Source of the DNA: Acidovorax kalamii
GTDB taxonomy: Bacteria > Pseudomonadota > Gammaproteobacteria > Burkholderiales > Burkholderiaceae_C
Length of the DNA stretch: 64,000 bases
NCBI RefSeq assembly: GCF_002245625.1
Contig: NZ_NOIG01000006.1
Coordinates: forward strand, 124,001-188,000
Direction: 5' to 3'
The notes under the pieces are model-generated. The model was not told where the DNA came from. It made no database searches and saw only the letters and a list, made by a program, of their open reading frames with translations. Within the stretch, counting starts at the first letter, position 1. Every line of letters begins with the position of its first letter. Positions 33,744 through 43,204 of the stretch are shown piece by piece. The position numbers and the translations under genes are program-made.

Positions 33744-34912
33744 GGAGCCCCCCTCACGGACGCAGGGGGGCGAGGAGTGGGGGAGACCGTCACGGCAGAT
33801 GCATCACCTGATGCCCCTCCCTCCGCGGCTTGCAACTCCGACGTGCCAAAATAAGCCGGATCCAGTACAAACTCGATCGAGAAGCTTTCCTTGCTGGAGG
33901 TTTGCAGGCGGATAGCTGGAGACGGAGCCTTGACCTCACGAATGCCCGGATGTTGTCCAAGCTTTTGCATGAGTTGAGCAGAGTCCGCCGCCTGACCGCT
34001 CATCGACACCTTCGTGCCGCTCAGATGCAACGATTGCAAAGCTGCGTCATCAGGCAGAATCTGCGTCAAAGTATCAATAACACGCAGCGGCTCAATGCGC
34101 TCCCTCAGGATGCCAGATAGAGCGTTTAGCTTGCCTGCGGCCTTCACCAAGTTCTCTCGATCACGCAAAACAGGTTCAACACGCCGCATCGTCTCTTCAT
34201 ATTTGGTAGCGGCTTGCAGTGCCTGCATACGCAGTTTGATTGTGGGAGTGATAGCAATCATTGTCGCCAAAACTAGTACACAGAGCAGTAAGGCATAGCC
34301 AAAATTGCGCTGACGGCGAATCAAGCGTTCGCGCAAAACTAACCCAGGCCCAGGCAACGAGACATAACTACCAGAGCCCGTCGAAGCCCAAACCTCTGGG
34401 AACTGGGGAACTGCCCCTGAAGTCTGTCGCTCGAGCCAGCCCTGAACATATTGGTCGACCTGACTACGAGCGGCCAACACCACTGAAAACCCAACACAGT
34501 CCGGCGGAATTTTCACGCCAGACAAAGATGTACTGCCCCATATGAGGTCGCTCTTCGGAAATGGACTGAAAGTGTGAACCTGCAGTTCCAGCGCACTCCG
34601 CACATCAATAGGCCTCATCGCGGCCGGCAAGTGCACATCTCGAGTGAGCACCATGCCAGCAGGCAGTTCGAGCGCGGCGAAATTGATCCGCGCGCGCAAC
34701 GCCCCATTCTTTCGTACCGCAAACCGAGTCGTCAAACTCGCTTGAAAAATCGACTTACTGCCATCTGCTTGAAAAAGCACAACAGGCGGCGAGGGCGTCA
34801 GCCAAGAAAAAAGAGGCCAAGTTTGAGCGCGCGACCAAGCTTGGCGAACATCTTGGATCACCATCGTCAGATCAACGCCCAAAAAGCGGGCCTCAGATGA
34901 AAGGGCTGGCAT
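33740..34912 (-). CDS. gspL: Type II secretion protein GspL (PilN-domain type)
   Basis: A 390-residue protein linking the GspE ATPase to the periplasmic platform. The cytoplasmic actin-like region (about residues 1-205) includes LGVDLTMVIQDV at the start. A single membrane helix follows (about 212-235, YALLLCVLVLATMIAITPTI), then a coiled coil and a PilN-type periplasmic domain (about 280-360, RVIDTLTQILPDDAALQSLHL). The C-terminus has a low-complexity tail. It is 15 bases after gspK and overlaps gspM by four bases. The combination is characteristic of Xps-type systems. Confidence 0.85.
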   Translation of the reverse strand: MPALSSEARFLGVDLTMVIQDVRQAWSRAQTWPLFSWLTPSPPVVLFQADGSKSIFQASLTTRFAVRKNGALRARINFAALELPAGMVLTRDVHLPAAMRPIDVRSALELQVHTFSPFPKSDLIWGSTSLSGVKIPPDCVGFSVVLAARSQVDQYVQGWLERQTSGAVPQFPEVWASTGSGSYVSLPGPGLVLRERLIRRQRNFGYALLLCVLVLATMIAITPTIKLRMQALQAATKYEETMRRVEPVLRDRENLVKAAGKLNALSGILRERIEPLRVIDTLTQILPDDAALQSLHLSGTKVSMSGQAADSAQLMQKLGQHPGIREVKAPSPAIRLQTSSKESFSIEFVLDPAYFGTSELQAAEGGASGDASAVTVSPTPRPPASVRGAP

Positions 34913-34927
34913 GTACGTACAGTGTTT

Positions 34928-35839
34928 TCAGTTTCTGGAGGGCGCGATCTTCAAGCTGGAGGAGAGGCGAAATGTGACCCAAGGACTGCCATCAGCAGCT
35001 ACCGTCGCCACATCGACAACACGAGACACATGCGCAAAGCTCACCGAGTCTAGAGGAATGATGGCTGTAAGCTTGGCACGAGAAGAAACCGACGTATCCG
35101 TTAGACTGGCATCCAGCCCAGACATGTCAATACCAACGGCCCCTTCGATTCGTTTTGAGTGAATCACTTCAGCGACACGCTGATTGCCATGGGCCAACAC
35201 AGCAAGAACCGGAACCGGGGCAGCATTGGGATTGACTTTGCTCGATCCCCGCCCCTCCACGGTGAGAAGGGGTATCAGTCTAGCATAGAGGTCGTAAGTG
35301 ATGCCAGGCACCTTCATTAGATCCTCTTCAGCCTCGAATCGAAACAACGCACCCGCGCTGTCTCGCTGTTGTCGCGCAGCTATGATTGCCTGCGCAGTCG
35401 TCAGAGCGCCATCTGGAGATAACCCTCCTGCGACGCTCAGCATGCGCGAGAGCAGTGGAGCATCGGCACGATTGAGGTCAATCAACCCACTCAGAGGGAC
35501 AATCTGCACCTGCACCTGACGCCCTTCGTACTCCACGGCTACCTGAGCCCACGTATCAGGCGCCCGATCAGCCGCACGAAGCTTCTGAAGCACTAACTGA
35601 ATGGCAGCATCGCCGAACGCTTGCGCGACCACCATTTCACGCTTTGCAGACATCATCCGAGTTTCTTGGCGCATCGCCGCAGAAAGACTCCCCAACACAA
35701 TACTGAGGGCCGCCACCAGCCACAGCACAGCAATCAAGGCCATACCACGAAAAGAGTCCCTTATGGTTTCCGGTCGCTTGATTGGGCGAGTGGCCAACAA
35801 TAGCCCCCTCGCACCTCGATGCGGATAACTCTTGATCAA
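34928..35839 (-). CDS. gspK: Type II secretion minor pseudopilin GspK
   Basis: About 303 residues. The prepilin cleavage/hydrophobic segment RGMALIAVLWLVAALSIVLG begins near residue 32, followed by GspK-type repeats: LIDLNRADAPLLSRML, EDLMKVPGITYDLYARLIPL and KVNPNAAPVPVLAVL. The most likely start is a TTG at 35839 overlapping the gspJ stop by four bases (TTGA). No ATG or GTG fits the position, and the long upstream extension inside gspJ is shadow. A start directly at the MALIAV methionine would remove the leader and is less likely. GspK caps the pseudopilus tip with GspI and GspJ. Confidence 0.85.
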   Translation of the reverse strand: MIKSYPHRGARGLLLATRPIKRPETIRDSFRGMALIAVLWLVAALSIVLGSLSAAMRQETRMMSAKREMVVAQAFGDAAIQLVLQKLRAADRAPDTWAQVAVEYEGRQVQVQIVPLSGLIDLNRADAPLLSRMLSVAGGLSPDGALTTAQAIIAARQQRDSAGALFRFEAEEDLMKVPGITYDLYARLIPLLTVEGRGSSKVNPNAAPVPVLAVLAHGNQRVAEVIHSKRIEGAVGIDMSGLDASLTDTSVSSRAKLTAIIPLDSVSFAHVSRVVDVATVAADGSPWVTFRLSSSLKIAPSRN

Positions 35840-36546
35840 CGAATGCTCCCCCCGAAAATTGGGCCTTGAGCTCGAGGATCGCTGGCGGGCAGGGGGCGCA
35901 GCGCCACAACAAGGTCCGGCAATGGGCCGCGCTCCGTTTGCAAGACAATCCGAACACGCTGCGGCACTTGGTCCGCCAACATCCAGACCGGCGACCAGAC
36001 GGGGGGCTCGGGACGCGCGTCCTGGTATAGGATCTGCAACCGGGTGACCCCGCTCAACAGCACGTGACTGACCGCTTGGCTCCAATCCGGCTCGACCGAA
36101 GCCCCCTTGAAGGGAAGATACTGCAGCATGAGGGCAGGACTTCCTTGTTCGGTCACCTCCTGGCGCAGCCGCATAAGGCTGCGCCCGCTCGCCGCGTACC
36201 CGGCAGGCATGACTCCAAGCCAAGTCAATTGCGACTCCTGCCCTTCGAAGAAGAACTGGCTTGCTCCCTCCTTGTAGGGATAGCCGCGCCTTTGCATCGA
36301 TATACGGCCCACAGTAGATTGCAAGAAACCGGACACGATGCGCAAGTCGTCCGAACGAGTCAGCGCGAGATCCACGCGCTCACTGGTCTGCGAGGTGGTC
36401 TGAAGCGCCGAGGCCATCGCGAGAATCAGCAGCGACATCAGCGACATCACCACCAAGAGCTCAAGGAGCGTAAAGCCCGCCATCAAGCGCAGCGTTCGAG
36501 CGCCCAAGGCGGGGGTCTTCGGCAACAGACGGCAGGACAACCTCAT
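35836..36546 (-). CDS. gspJ: Type II secretion minor pseudopilin GspJ
   Basis: A 236-residue pseudopilin with leader and class III cleavage motif AGFTLLELLVVMSLMS (near residue 23), then a long N-terminal helix and a C-terminal beta domain (YPYKEGASQFFFEGQESQLT, GVTRLQILYQD). Start options are an ATG at 36546 that overlaps the gspI stop by one base (TGATG) or a GTG at 36549 (GTGA overlap). The former is used. GspJ forms the tip complex with GspI and GspK. The gene is embedded in the tightly overlapping gspE-D operon. Confidence 0.92.
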   Translation of the reverse strand: MRLSCRLLPKTPALGARTLRLMAGFTLLELLVVMSLMSLLILAMASALQTTSQTSERVDLALTRSDDLRIVSGFLQSTVGRISMQRRGYPYKEGASQFFFEGQESQLTWLGVMPAGYAASGRSLMRLRQEVTEQGSPALMLQYLPFKGASVEPDWSQAVSHVLLSGVTRLQILYQDARPEPPVWSPVWMLADQVPQRVRIVLQTERGPLPDLVVALRPLPASDPRAQGPIFGGSIR

Positions 36547-36986
36547 CACGGACGCACTCCCACAGGAGGAAGGCGCTCAGGCCTGAGCGTGCTCAAAGCG
36601 AGGGTGCGAACACCTTCTCCCTGACCCCAATTGATGACTATGGAGACCTGGTAAAGAACAGGCACTCTAGGGCCTTGTGCATCGGTCCCGTAGGGCTGCG
36701 ACTGCACCCGCCAGTGGTACCCGCCGCTGTCACCTTCGTCGTTCCACCCCCCTGCGGGCACCGAGTCGCGCAGAGCAAGGAGTGACTGGCCCAGCACAAC
36801 GGCGCCCTGATAGCGCTGCACCTGGTCGATTGCTCTGGCGTTGCCGCCCAAGGCGCGGTAGAACAGACCCAAAGACAAGGCCATGATGGAGAAGGCCACC
36901 AGGAGTTCCAGCAGCGTGAAACCGGAGGCTGCACGCGTACCGGGTGCGGTGCGTTGCCGCCGTGTGGCACGAACAAGCGTATTCAT
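36546..36986 (-). CDS. gspI: Type II secretion minor pseudopilin GspI
   Basis: A 146-residue pseudopilin. A positively charged leader (residues 1-20) precedes ASGFTLLELLVAFSIMALSL at residues 20-39. The C-terminal domain contains HWRVQSQPYGTDA and VSIVINWGQGEG, as in GspI/T2SSI. The start at 36986 overlaps the gspH stop by four bases (ATGA). It nucleates tip assembly together with GspJ and GspK. Confidence 0.92.
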   Translation of the reverse strand: MNTLVRATRRQRTAPGTRAASGFTLLELLVAFSIMALSLGLFYRALGGNARAIDQVQRYQGAVVLGQSLLALRDSVPAGGWNDEGDSGGYHWRVQSQPYGTDAQGPRVPVLYQVSIVINWGQGEGVRTLALSTLRPERLPPVGVRP

Positions 36987-37447
36987 GGAATAGGGGCCTC
37001 CTGCGTGACCCGTCCGGACAACCAATCCACACGCAAGCGGACACCGTCTCCGGACCGGCGCAGTATCTGAACACTGCCGCCAGAAGATCCGCCCGATGGG
37101 AGGAACCTGATGCTCAATTTTCCGGTCGACGGCTCATCACCCTCCAACTCGGCTGTCACTGCCTTCATCTGCAAGGTATCAGGCAGCCCATATACTGGAT
37201 CAACCCCAAGGCCGTAGCGCCGCTGGGCAATGTCTACTGTGAATTGGACATCCTGTCCGGAGGCCACAGCCTGGTCTCGGGCCGACCTCAGTTGACCCAT
37301 CATGGTCCGTACGACATCACGATACTGAGCGCCTTCGCGCATGCGGTCCATCGCTACTGGCACCAGCCCCACGACGAGCGCCATGACTGCAAAGACAACC
37401 AACAGCTCGATCAAAGTGAAGCCGCTCGCGCGGCGGTATGCGCCCAT
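36983..37447 (-). CDS. gspH: Type II secretion pseudopilin GspH
   Basis: A 154-residue pseudopilin with the leader ending RASGFTLIELLVVFAVMALV (near residue 8) and a C-terminal GspH-type beta domain (GQDVQFTVDIAQRRYGLG, LSIRFLPSGGSSGGSVQI). The ATG at 37447 is chosen over upstream in-frame codons because it gives the short basic leader of this family. It is 68 bases after gspG and overlaps gspI by four bases. Confidence 0.92.
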   Translation of the reverse strand: MGAYRRASGFTLIELLVVFAVMALVVGLVPVAMDRMREGAQYRDVVRTMMGQLRSARDQAVASGQDVQFTVDIAQRRYGLGVDPVYGLPDTLQMKAVTAELEGDEPSTGKLSIRFLPSGGSSGGSVQILRRSGDGVRLRVDWLSGRVTQEAPIP

Positions 37448-37515
37448 CACTCTTGATTGCCTTCCACAAAGCACCCCGATCCTCCGCTAAAACGGCGCGA
37501 GGGGCACTGTGCGTA

Positions 37516-37929
37516 CTACTTGGTGTTGCGCACGTCCGCAGCTTCGCCCTCACCACCTGCAGCGTTGTCGGAGCCCAGCGAGAGGATCTCGATTCCAGCC
37601 GACAACGTGGAGTAGCGATAGGCATTGCCCCAGGGGTCCGAGGGCAGTCCACCCTTCAGGTAGGGGCCATTCCAACCATTGGCGGAGGCCGGCTTGGTGA
37701 CGAGTGCGTTCAGGCCCTCCTCGGTGGTTGGGTAACGTCCGACATCCAGTTTGAAGAGCTCCAACGACTTGTCAAGGTCAGCAATCTGAACAGCAGCCGT
37801 CTTGGATTTCGCCCCCCCCAGAGAGCCAAGTACCTTGGGGCCCACCAAGCCGGCGAGCATGGTGAGGATCGCCAAAACCACCAGCAGTTCGATCAGCGTG
37901 AACCCTCTGGTTCTCACGCTTTTGCGCAT
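37516..37929 (-). CDS. gspG: Type II secretion major pseudopilin GspG
   Basis: A 137-residue major pseudopilin. The leader is MRKSVRTRG, with cleavage before FTLIELLVVLAILTMLAGLV. The C-terminal domain carries the calcium-loop pattern of GspG (DVGRYPTTEEGLNAL, SDPWGNAYRY, SLGSDNAAGGEGEAADV). A GAGGGG ribosome site just upstream supports the ATG at 37929 over two upstream in-frame starts. It polymerises into the periplasmic pseudopilus that pushes substrates through GspD. It is 76 bases after gspF. Confidence 0.95.
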   Translation of the reverse strand: MRKSVRTRGFTLIELLVVLAILTMLAGLVGPKVLGSLGGAKSKTAAVQIADLDKSLELFKLDVGRYPTTEEGLNALVTKPASANGWNGPYLKGGLPSDPWGNAYRYSTLSAGIEILSLGSDNAAGGEGEAADVRNTK

Positions 37930-38005
37930 ATTGCCCCTCAAATGCTGACGCAAGCCTGCCCAAGCAGTTTGGTAGACCATCAACTTAACCTCCAAAGCAA
38001 AAAAA

Positions 38006-39259
38006 TTATACGGCCAAGTCATTGACCGACAGGATCCCCAGCAGGATGGAGACGATGATGGCCGCTATCAATATGCCCAGCACCAGAATGAGTACCGGCT
38101 CCACCAGCGTGAGCAGTCGTTTGATGCCGGTTTCGACCTCCCGGTTCAATATATTGGAGAGCTCCAGCATCATGGGGCCGATGCGACCAGTCTCCTCTCC
38201 CACACGAATCAGATTGATCGCCAGGGGCTCGAAAATTCCCGTGGCAGAAATGGCCTGCACGACCTTTCCACCCTCCTTGACGATGGGCGCTACTTTCACA
38301 AGGGCCTGCTGAAGCACAGCATTCCCCACCGTTTCCGTTGCAATGTGCAGCGCGGTCAGCATCGGAACTCCATTTCCAAGCAGAGTTCCCAAAGAGCGGG
38401 AGAATAGTGTGAGCTGGTATTTCAGTGTCAATCGGCCGACCAGTGGCAACCTGAGAAGGCGTGCCTGCCACCAGTGGCGCCCCCCAGGTGAACGCACCCA
38501 GCGCCGCAGCACAATGCCCAAACCGAATGCCGCTGCTGCAATTACGACGCCATACTTCTTGAAGGCATGCCCCAAAGCCATGACCCACTGCGTTGGCAAC
38601 GGCAGTGCATCACCCATGTCGGTGAACAGTTTCTCAAACTGGGGAACCACGAAACCCAGCATCGCGACTAGAGACAGCACAGCAACCGCCAGCAAGATGG
38701 CAGGATAGATGGTGGCAGACACCACACTTTCACGCAGCGCACGCTGACGCTCCATGTGCTCCACCAGACGCTCCATCACTGCGGACATCTGGCCGCTGGC
38801 CTCTCCGGAGCGGATCATATTGATGTAGAAATCACCAAACAGCTCACGGTGCGCAACCAGCGCGCGGCTCAATGGCGTCCCGCCCTTCACGGCGTCGAGC
38901 ACCCCTTGAAGCAATGCAGCCACACTTGGCTTGTAGCTCATGTCGATGAGAACGCGCAAGGCGTTGCCCAGAGCGAGGCCGGCCTTGAGCATGATGGACA
39001 GCTCGGTCGTCAAGGCCTGCACATCCGACAGCTTGACCGGTCCTTTTTCAACCCGCTTGCCGGAAGATGCGTGAATGATGGAAGCCGCGCCGCCAGCAGC
39101 AGGCACGCGGGCTACCGTGCCCACCCCTTCGACCAGGCTAAGCGGCGTCAATCCCTGCTCGCGCAGTTGCTTCAGCGCAGCCGACTCGCTGGCTGCACTC
39201 AGTTGCCCCTCTGCGATTTTTCCGGTCGCGGAGGCTGCGCGCCATGCGTAGTCAGGCAT
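38006..39259 (-). CDS. gspF: Type II secretion inner-membrane platform protein GspF
   Basis: A 417-residue platform protein with two T2SSF repeats (about residues 85-207 and 288-410, with LTTELSIMLKAGLALGNALR and LFSRSLGTLLGNGVPMLTAL) and three membrane helices near 185, 235 and 390. The N-terminal helical domain has AASESAALKQLREQGLTP. GEETGRIGPMMLEL near 354 is a typical signature. It overlaps gspE by eight bases. It couples the GspE ATPase to pseudopilus assembly. Confidence 0.95.
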   Translation of the reverse strand: MPDYAWRAASATGKIAEGQLSAASESAALKQLREQGLTPLSLVEGVGTVARVPAAGGAASIIHASSGKRVEKGPVKLSDVQALTTELSIMLKAGLALGNALRVLIDMSYKPSVAALLQGVLDAVKGGTPLSRALVAHRELFGDFYINMIRSGEASGQMSAVMERLVEHMERQRALRESVVSATIYPAILLAVAVLSLVAMLGFVVPQFEKLFTDMGDALPLPTQWVMALGHAFKKYGVVIAAAAFGLGIVLRRWVRSPGGRHWWQARLLRLPLVGRLTLKYQLTLFSRSLGTLLGNGVPMLTALHIATETVGNAVLQQALVKVAPIVKEGGKVVQAISATGIFEPLAINLIRVGEETGRIGPMMLELSNILNREVETGIKRLLTLVEPVLILVLGILIAAIIVSILLGILSVNDLAV

Positions 39260-40982
39260 CGGACTGGTCCTGCGTTACACGCGCTAATTCATCCAACGTG
39301 GTCACGCCTGCAGCCACCTTACGCAATCCGTCCTCGTAAAGATTCAGCATTCCTTGCTGTGCCGCCAAGGCATTCAACGCGTTGGCATCCAAGCCGTCAA
39401 TGATGGCCCGACGCATGGGCTCGTCGAGAGTGAGCAACTCGTGAATTCCGGTGCGGCCCCGGTAGCCGGTGTTGCGACATTGTTCGCAGCCCCGGGCGCG
39501 GTAGATCGGCCTTCCAGGTTCCGAGAAGCGGATTAGCCCCGTGCGTTCGCGTACGTCCGGCCCAGGATCGTAGGTTTCCTTGCAGTTGCCGCAAAGAGTA
39601 CGCACCAGCCGTTGAGCCAACACCCCATTGACTGCAGAAGTGATCAGGTAGCTCTCCACGCCCATGTCCTGCATCCGTATCACTGCGCCGGCAGCGGTAT
39701 TGGTGTGGAGCGTCGAGAGGACCAAGTGGCCGGTGAGAGCGGACTGCACGGCAATCTGGGCAGTTTCTCCATCACGCATTTCCCCGATCATGATGATGTC
39801 CGGATCTTGCCGAAGAATGGAGCGCAGCGCGTTCGCAAATGTAAGGTTGATCTGGGGATGAACCTGAATCTGGTTGATCCCTTCCAACTGGTATTCCACC
39901 GGATCTTCGACCGTGATGATCTTGTTGGAATCCGCATCGATTTTTGAAAGCGCAGCGTAAAGCGTGGTGGTTTTTCCGGAGCCGGTAGGACCGGTGACCA
40001 ACAGGATGCCATGGGGTTTGGCGAGCAGATGATTAAACCGCTCCAGCGTGTCTTTCTCAAAACCCATCTTTTCCAGGTTCAAGCGAACGCTTGCGCGATC
40101 CAGCACCCGCATCACCACGCTCTCGCCATGCACTGTGGGAACGGTGGAGACACGCAGATCAAGCTCCCGCCCCTTAACGCGCGTCTTTATGCGCCCGTCC
40201 TGAGGGAGCCGCCGCTCCGCGATATCTAGGTGCGCCAGCAGCTTGACCCGCGAGTTTACCGCTGCGCTTAGCCGCGGAGGGACCAGTTCGCCCGCGTGAA
40301 TCACGCCATCCACGCGGTAGCGAACGTGCAGGCCGTCGTCGAATGGTTCCAGATGGATGTCGGACGCTCTCAAGTCCGTGACCCGACCAATGATTGTATT
40401 GACCAGACGGATCACCGGCGCCTCGCTGGCCAAGTCCTTCAGATGCTCAACAAAGTCGCCGCCATCGGAGCCGTCGCCAAAGCCATCGTTTCCATCCTCC
40501 TCAGGCTCCTCAACCGGCTCAGCAAGCGCTTTCTCGATGTCGGATTCCAAAGCCAGATGAGGGTGGATAACATAGCCGGTTGCCAGACGCAGCGCCTTGA
40601 CCACAAAGGCATCCTGAGGGACAGCCATGGCCACATACAGTTGACCATCCTCCAATCTCAAGGGATAGACGGCATTGGCTTGGAGAAACTCCGGCAACAG
40701 CCCTTTAACCTCGGGCATGAGATCGGGGAACCCCTCTGCGAGAACCAGCGGGACATTAAGCTGGATCGACAGCGCCCCCGCCACATCTGCATCGGAGACA
40801 AGCCCGAGCCGCACCAGCACCCGCCCGATCATGCCACCCATTTCTTGCTGCGCAGAAAGCGCACGTTCCAGATCGCGGGCGCTCAGTTTCCCGGCCTGCA
40901 CCAGCAGGTCGCCAATGCGCATGCGCGCATCGGCGTCGGCAAGCGCCTCGGCTGCGAAGGAATGTGTATTGGTGGTGATCAT
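39252..40982 (-). CDS. gspE: Type II secretion assembly ATPase GspE
   Basis: A 576-residue hexameric ATPase. The N-terminal MshEN/N1E-like domain spans about 15-160 (GDLLVQAGKLSARDLERAL). The ATPase core follows with DLRASDIHLEPFDDGLHVRY, Walker A GPTGSGKTTTLYAAL (near 330), Asp box, Walker B RQDPDIIMIGEMRD (near 387) and His box. A zinc-binding tetracysteine motif is present (CGNCKETYD ... CEQCRNTGYRG). The ATG at 40982 yields a normal N-terminus, and the open frame upstream is not conserved. It is the first gene of gspE-F-G-H-I-J-K-L-M-N-D, the same order as the Xanthomonas xps operon. Gene gspO (prepilin peptidase) is absent here. Confidence 0.96.
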   Translation of the reverse strand: MITTNTHSFAAEALADADARMRIGDLLVQAGKLSARDLERALSAQQEMGGMIGRVLVRLGLVSDADVAGALSIQLNVPLVLAEGFPDLMPEVKGLLPEFLQANAVYPLRLEDGQLYVAMAVPQDAFVVKALRLATGYVIHPHLALESDIEKALAEPVEEPEEDGNDGFGDGSDGGDFVEHLKDLASEAPVIRLVNTIIGRVTDLRASDIHLEPFDDGLHVRYRVDGVIHAGELVPPRLSAAVNSRVKLLAHLDIAERRLPQDGRIKTRVKGRELDLRVSTVPTVHGESVVMRVLDRASVRLNLEKMGFEKDTLERFNHLLAKPHGILLVTGPTGSGKTTTLYAALSKIDADSNKIITVEDPVEYQLEGINQIQVHPQINLTFANALRSILRQDPDIIMIGEMRDGETAQIAVQSALTGHLVLSTLHTNTAAGAVIRMQDMGVESYLITSAVNGVLAQRLVRTLCGNCKETYDPGPDVRERTGLIRFSEPGRPIYRARGCEQCRNTGYRGRTGIHELLTLDEPMRRAIIDGLDANALNALAAQQGMLNLYEDGLRKVAAGVTTLDELARVTQDQSDA

Positions 40983-41222
40983 GACTGCTCGGAGAGCGCA
41001 CTGGACAGCGGGCATGATGCCTGCTGCCGACAACGCCAAAGGCTGAAACAGAAGCGCTGAGTGTATCCGGGAGACATTGCCTCATCCCGAAGCTTGCCCA
41101 TGGGCCTCACAGACTTGGCCCCTGGGGCGCCGGAACTTTCATTCTTGCCGATGCGCCTCCTACCTCTGCAACGGTGGCAGTGCGCAAAAGTGCAGCAAAC
41201 GTCCTTTAAAGTCGCACAGTCT

Positions 41223-43151
41223 ATGAATCTCAGCCCGCAAAAAAAGATGGAAACGCCACCGCAAGGCAAAACGGCTCCTGTTGTCATTTACATCGCTGCC
41301 GCCGCTGTCTTGCTGGCTGGCTGGGGCGGTACACGTCTGCTGAGCCTCCACGCGCCCGCCGAAAAGCACCGGGTTGGCAGGATGCTGCTGGCGCCCATGA
41401 TTGCAGTGGCCGACCCCTGCATCATGCAGCCGCAGCAGCCGGCAGCCACAGGTGACGCTCGCGTGGACGCTCTGGCAAGGTCCTGCACAGGCCCCGATGG
41501 ATCCGCAGCCCAACTTGTGGAGTCCACTCTTTCTACATTGCAGCCCCGCGGAACTACCGTTGCGACAACGCCCCAGCTCCTGGGATATACGCTTGCAGCG
41601 CCCTTGCTGCAACTGTTCCGGCCGGAAGACGATAACTGGGCCATAGATACCGAACGGGTCCAGCGCATCGCCCGGACCATACGGGACACGAGCCGCCCAG
41701 TCATTCTCTACCTCTTCGCCACGCATTTCGCCACCGATGCGCCCCTGGAGGCTGCACTAGCATCCGATTCAACGAATCTGGCGCAGACGCGCGACGGTCC
41801 AATGGCGCAGGGCCGTTACTACGACTCAGCAGTCAACAATTGGTCTCTGGCCAGTACGGCCACAGACCTGACCGCGCGCCGCGTGCAAGCCGCTCGAGCG
41901 TTGCTTTCCGAGCTGTGCAGATTACCTGCAGCCGACCTCGCCAAGATCCAGGGTGTCACGCTGCTAGGAGAACTGCACCATTTGTTCCCGGATTTCGAAG
42001 CGGGGATGGGGTTTGACCGCCCTTATCGCGTCACGGACTATGGTCCACATTCCACCGCTGGCTTTCAGCAATTCCTGAAACAGGAATTCACCAGCATTGC
42101 GCGGTTGAACAGGGTGCTGGGCTCGGAATACCGGTCTTTTGACGAAGTGCTGCCGCCGGGGCGCGACATACGGTCCGAGCCACTGCAGCGTTACACCGAG
42201 CACATCGACTCCTTCGCACACGGCACCCTACCTGTTTCCGGCTGGGTGTTTTCAGATGCACCGAAGCGCAGCACATACCCGGCTTGGGTACATGTGTACG
42301 CCGATGGTATTTTCATGGGCAAAACACCCGTGGAGCAGGGGCGACAGGACGTATTGGAGGCCAAACCCGAATTCGGCTTTGCAAACACCGGCTGGCGCAT
42401 GGACCTGGATTTCCGAACTCTGGCCCCTGGTCTTCATCGGATCGATGTGTTTATGGAAAATGCTCCAGGACAGATTTCGCTGATGGGAACACGCCAAATT
42501 GCCATCATGGACAGGCAACAGAAAACGCCTGTTCTACATCCTCAAAAGCCACTACCACCACACGCACAGCTCAGCACTTCTGTACAGTTTCACATCGACC
42601 AACCTGTGGAACAGGCCTCCTATTACTACAACCCGCTTGTTCCACTGTGGCACACATTTCGCGGGAGACAGGTCACTGAATACCTGCGTTTTTTTGATCA
42701 AGTGGTCAATGCATCGTGCCTGAAGGCCGTGCCCCATTACACCCATCAGATCATTCCGTTCACCAATCCCAGTTGGGACGCCAACAAGTTTGCCATTCAA
42801 GCGTCATTGCAAAAGCAGACGTCCGGCGGACTCAAGCTGGGGGTGAGTCTATATGGACATGCATCCTATGGAGCCGGGTTTCACAAGTGGTATGCGTCGA
42901 CTGGCCACCATAGCTATGGAGTGACGGAGTTTCATCCGCTCAAGCCGATGAGCACAGAAGAACTGCGCCAGACACTGGACCGGCACGAGCGGAAGGGCGC
43001 AGACTTTCTCTCGTTTTTCATAGAGCCCTATTGGCAAGGAAAGGTGGTGGCACGCGGCCACAACTTGTTCTCATTCGATCCGGAAAATCGAAAATTCGGG
43101 GCCGACAAGCTCTACGACGCAATGCGGCAGCATCTCGCGCAGCCTCAGTAA
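41223..43151 (+). CDS. Membrane-anchored GH42-like protein with inserted Ig-like domain
   Basis: A protein of about 642 residues. A membrane anchor lies at about residues 19-40 (VVIYIAAAAVLLAGWGG). Residues about 60-335 end in DYGPHSTAGFQQFLKQEFTS and LNRVLGSEYRSFDEVLPPG, closely recalling the family-42 beta-galactosidase acceptor region; a preceding GELHHLFPDFE has a glutamate where an acid/base could sit. Residues 335-430 (VSGWVFSD, VHVYADGIFMGKTPV, GWRMDLDFRTLAPGLHRI) look like an Ig-like carbohydrate-associated domain. From 430 a barrel-like part resumes (FFDQVVNASCLKAVPHYTHQ). It lies between gspE (divergent) and rfbC. A glycan-modifying or glycan-binding role at the cell surface is inferred, and catalysis is unproven. 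The start could be earlier (41101). Confidence 0.6.
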   Translation: MNLSPQKKMETPPQGKTAPVVIYIAAAAVLLAGWGGTRLLSLHAPAEKHRVGRMLLAPMIAVADPCIMQPQQPAATGDARVDALARSCTGPDGSAAQLVESTLSTLQPRGTTVATTPQLLGYTLAAPLLQLFRPEDDNWAIDTERVQRIARTIRDTSRPVILYLFATHFATDAPLEAALASDSTNLAQTRDGPMAQGRYYDSAVNNWSLASTATDLTARRVQAARALLSELCRLPAADLAKIQGVTLLGELHHLFPDFEAGMGFDRPYRVTDYGPHSTAGFQQFLKQEFTSIARLNRVLGSEYRSFDEVLPPGRDIRSEPLQRYTEHIDSFAHGTLPVSGWVFSDAPKRSTYPAWVHVYADGIFMGKTPVEQGRQDVLEAKPEFGFANTGWRMDLDFRTLAPGLHRIDVFMENAPGQISLMGTRQIAIMDRQQKTPVLHPQKPLPPHAQLSTSVQFHIDQPVEQASYYYNPLVPLWHTFRGRQVTEYLRFFDQVVNASCLKAVPHYTHQIIPFTNPSWDANKFAIQASLQKQTSGGLKLGVSLYGHASYGAGFHKWYASTGHHSYGVTEFHPLKPMSTEELRQTLDRHERKGADFLSFFIEPYWQGKVVARGHNLFSFDPENRKFGADKLYDAMRQHLAQPQ

Positions 43152-43204
43152 TGCGAACCGGCTGGTTCTATCAATCCGGCGTCCGCGACACCGGCTCAGG
43201 GGCC

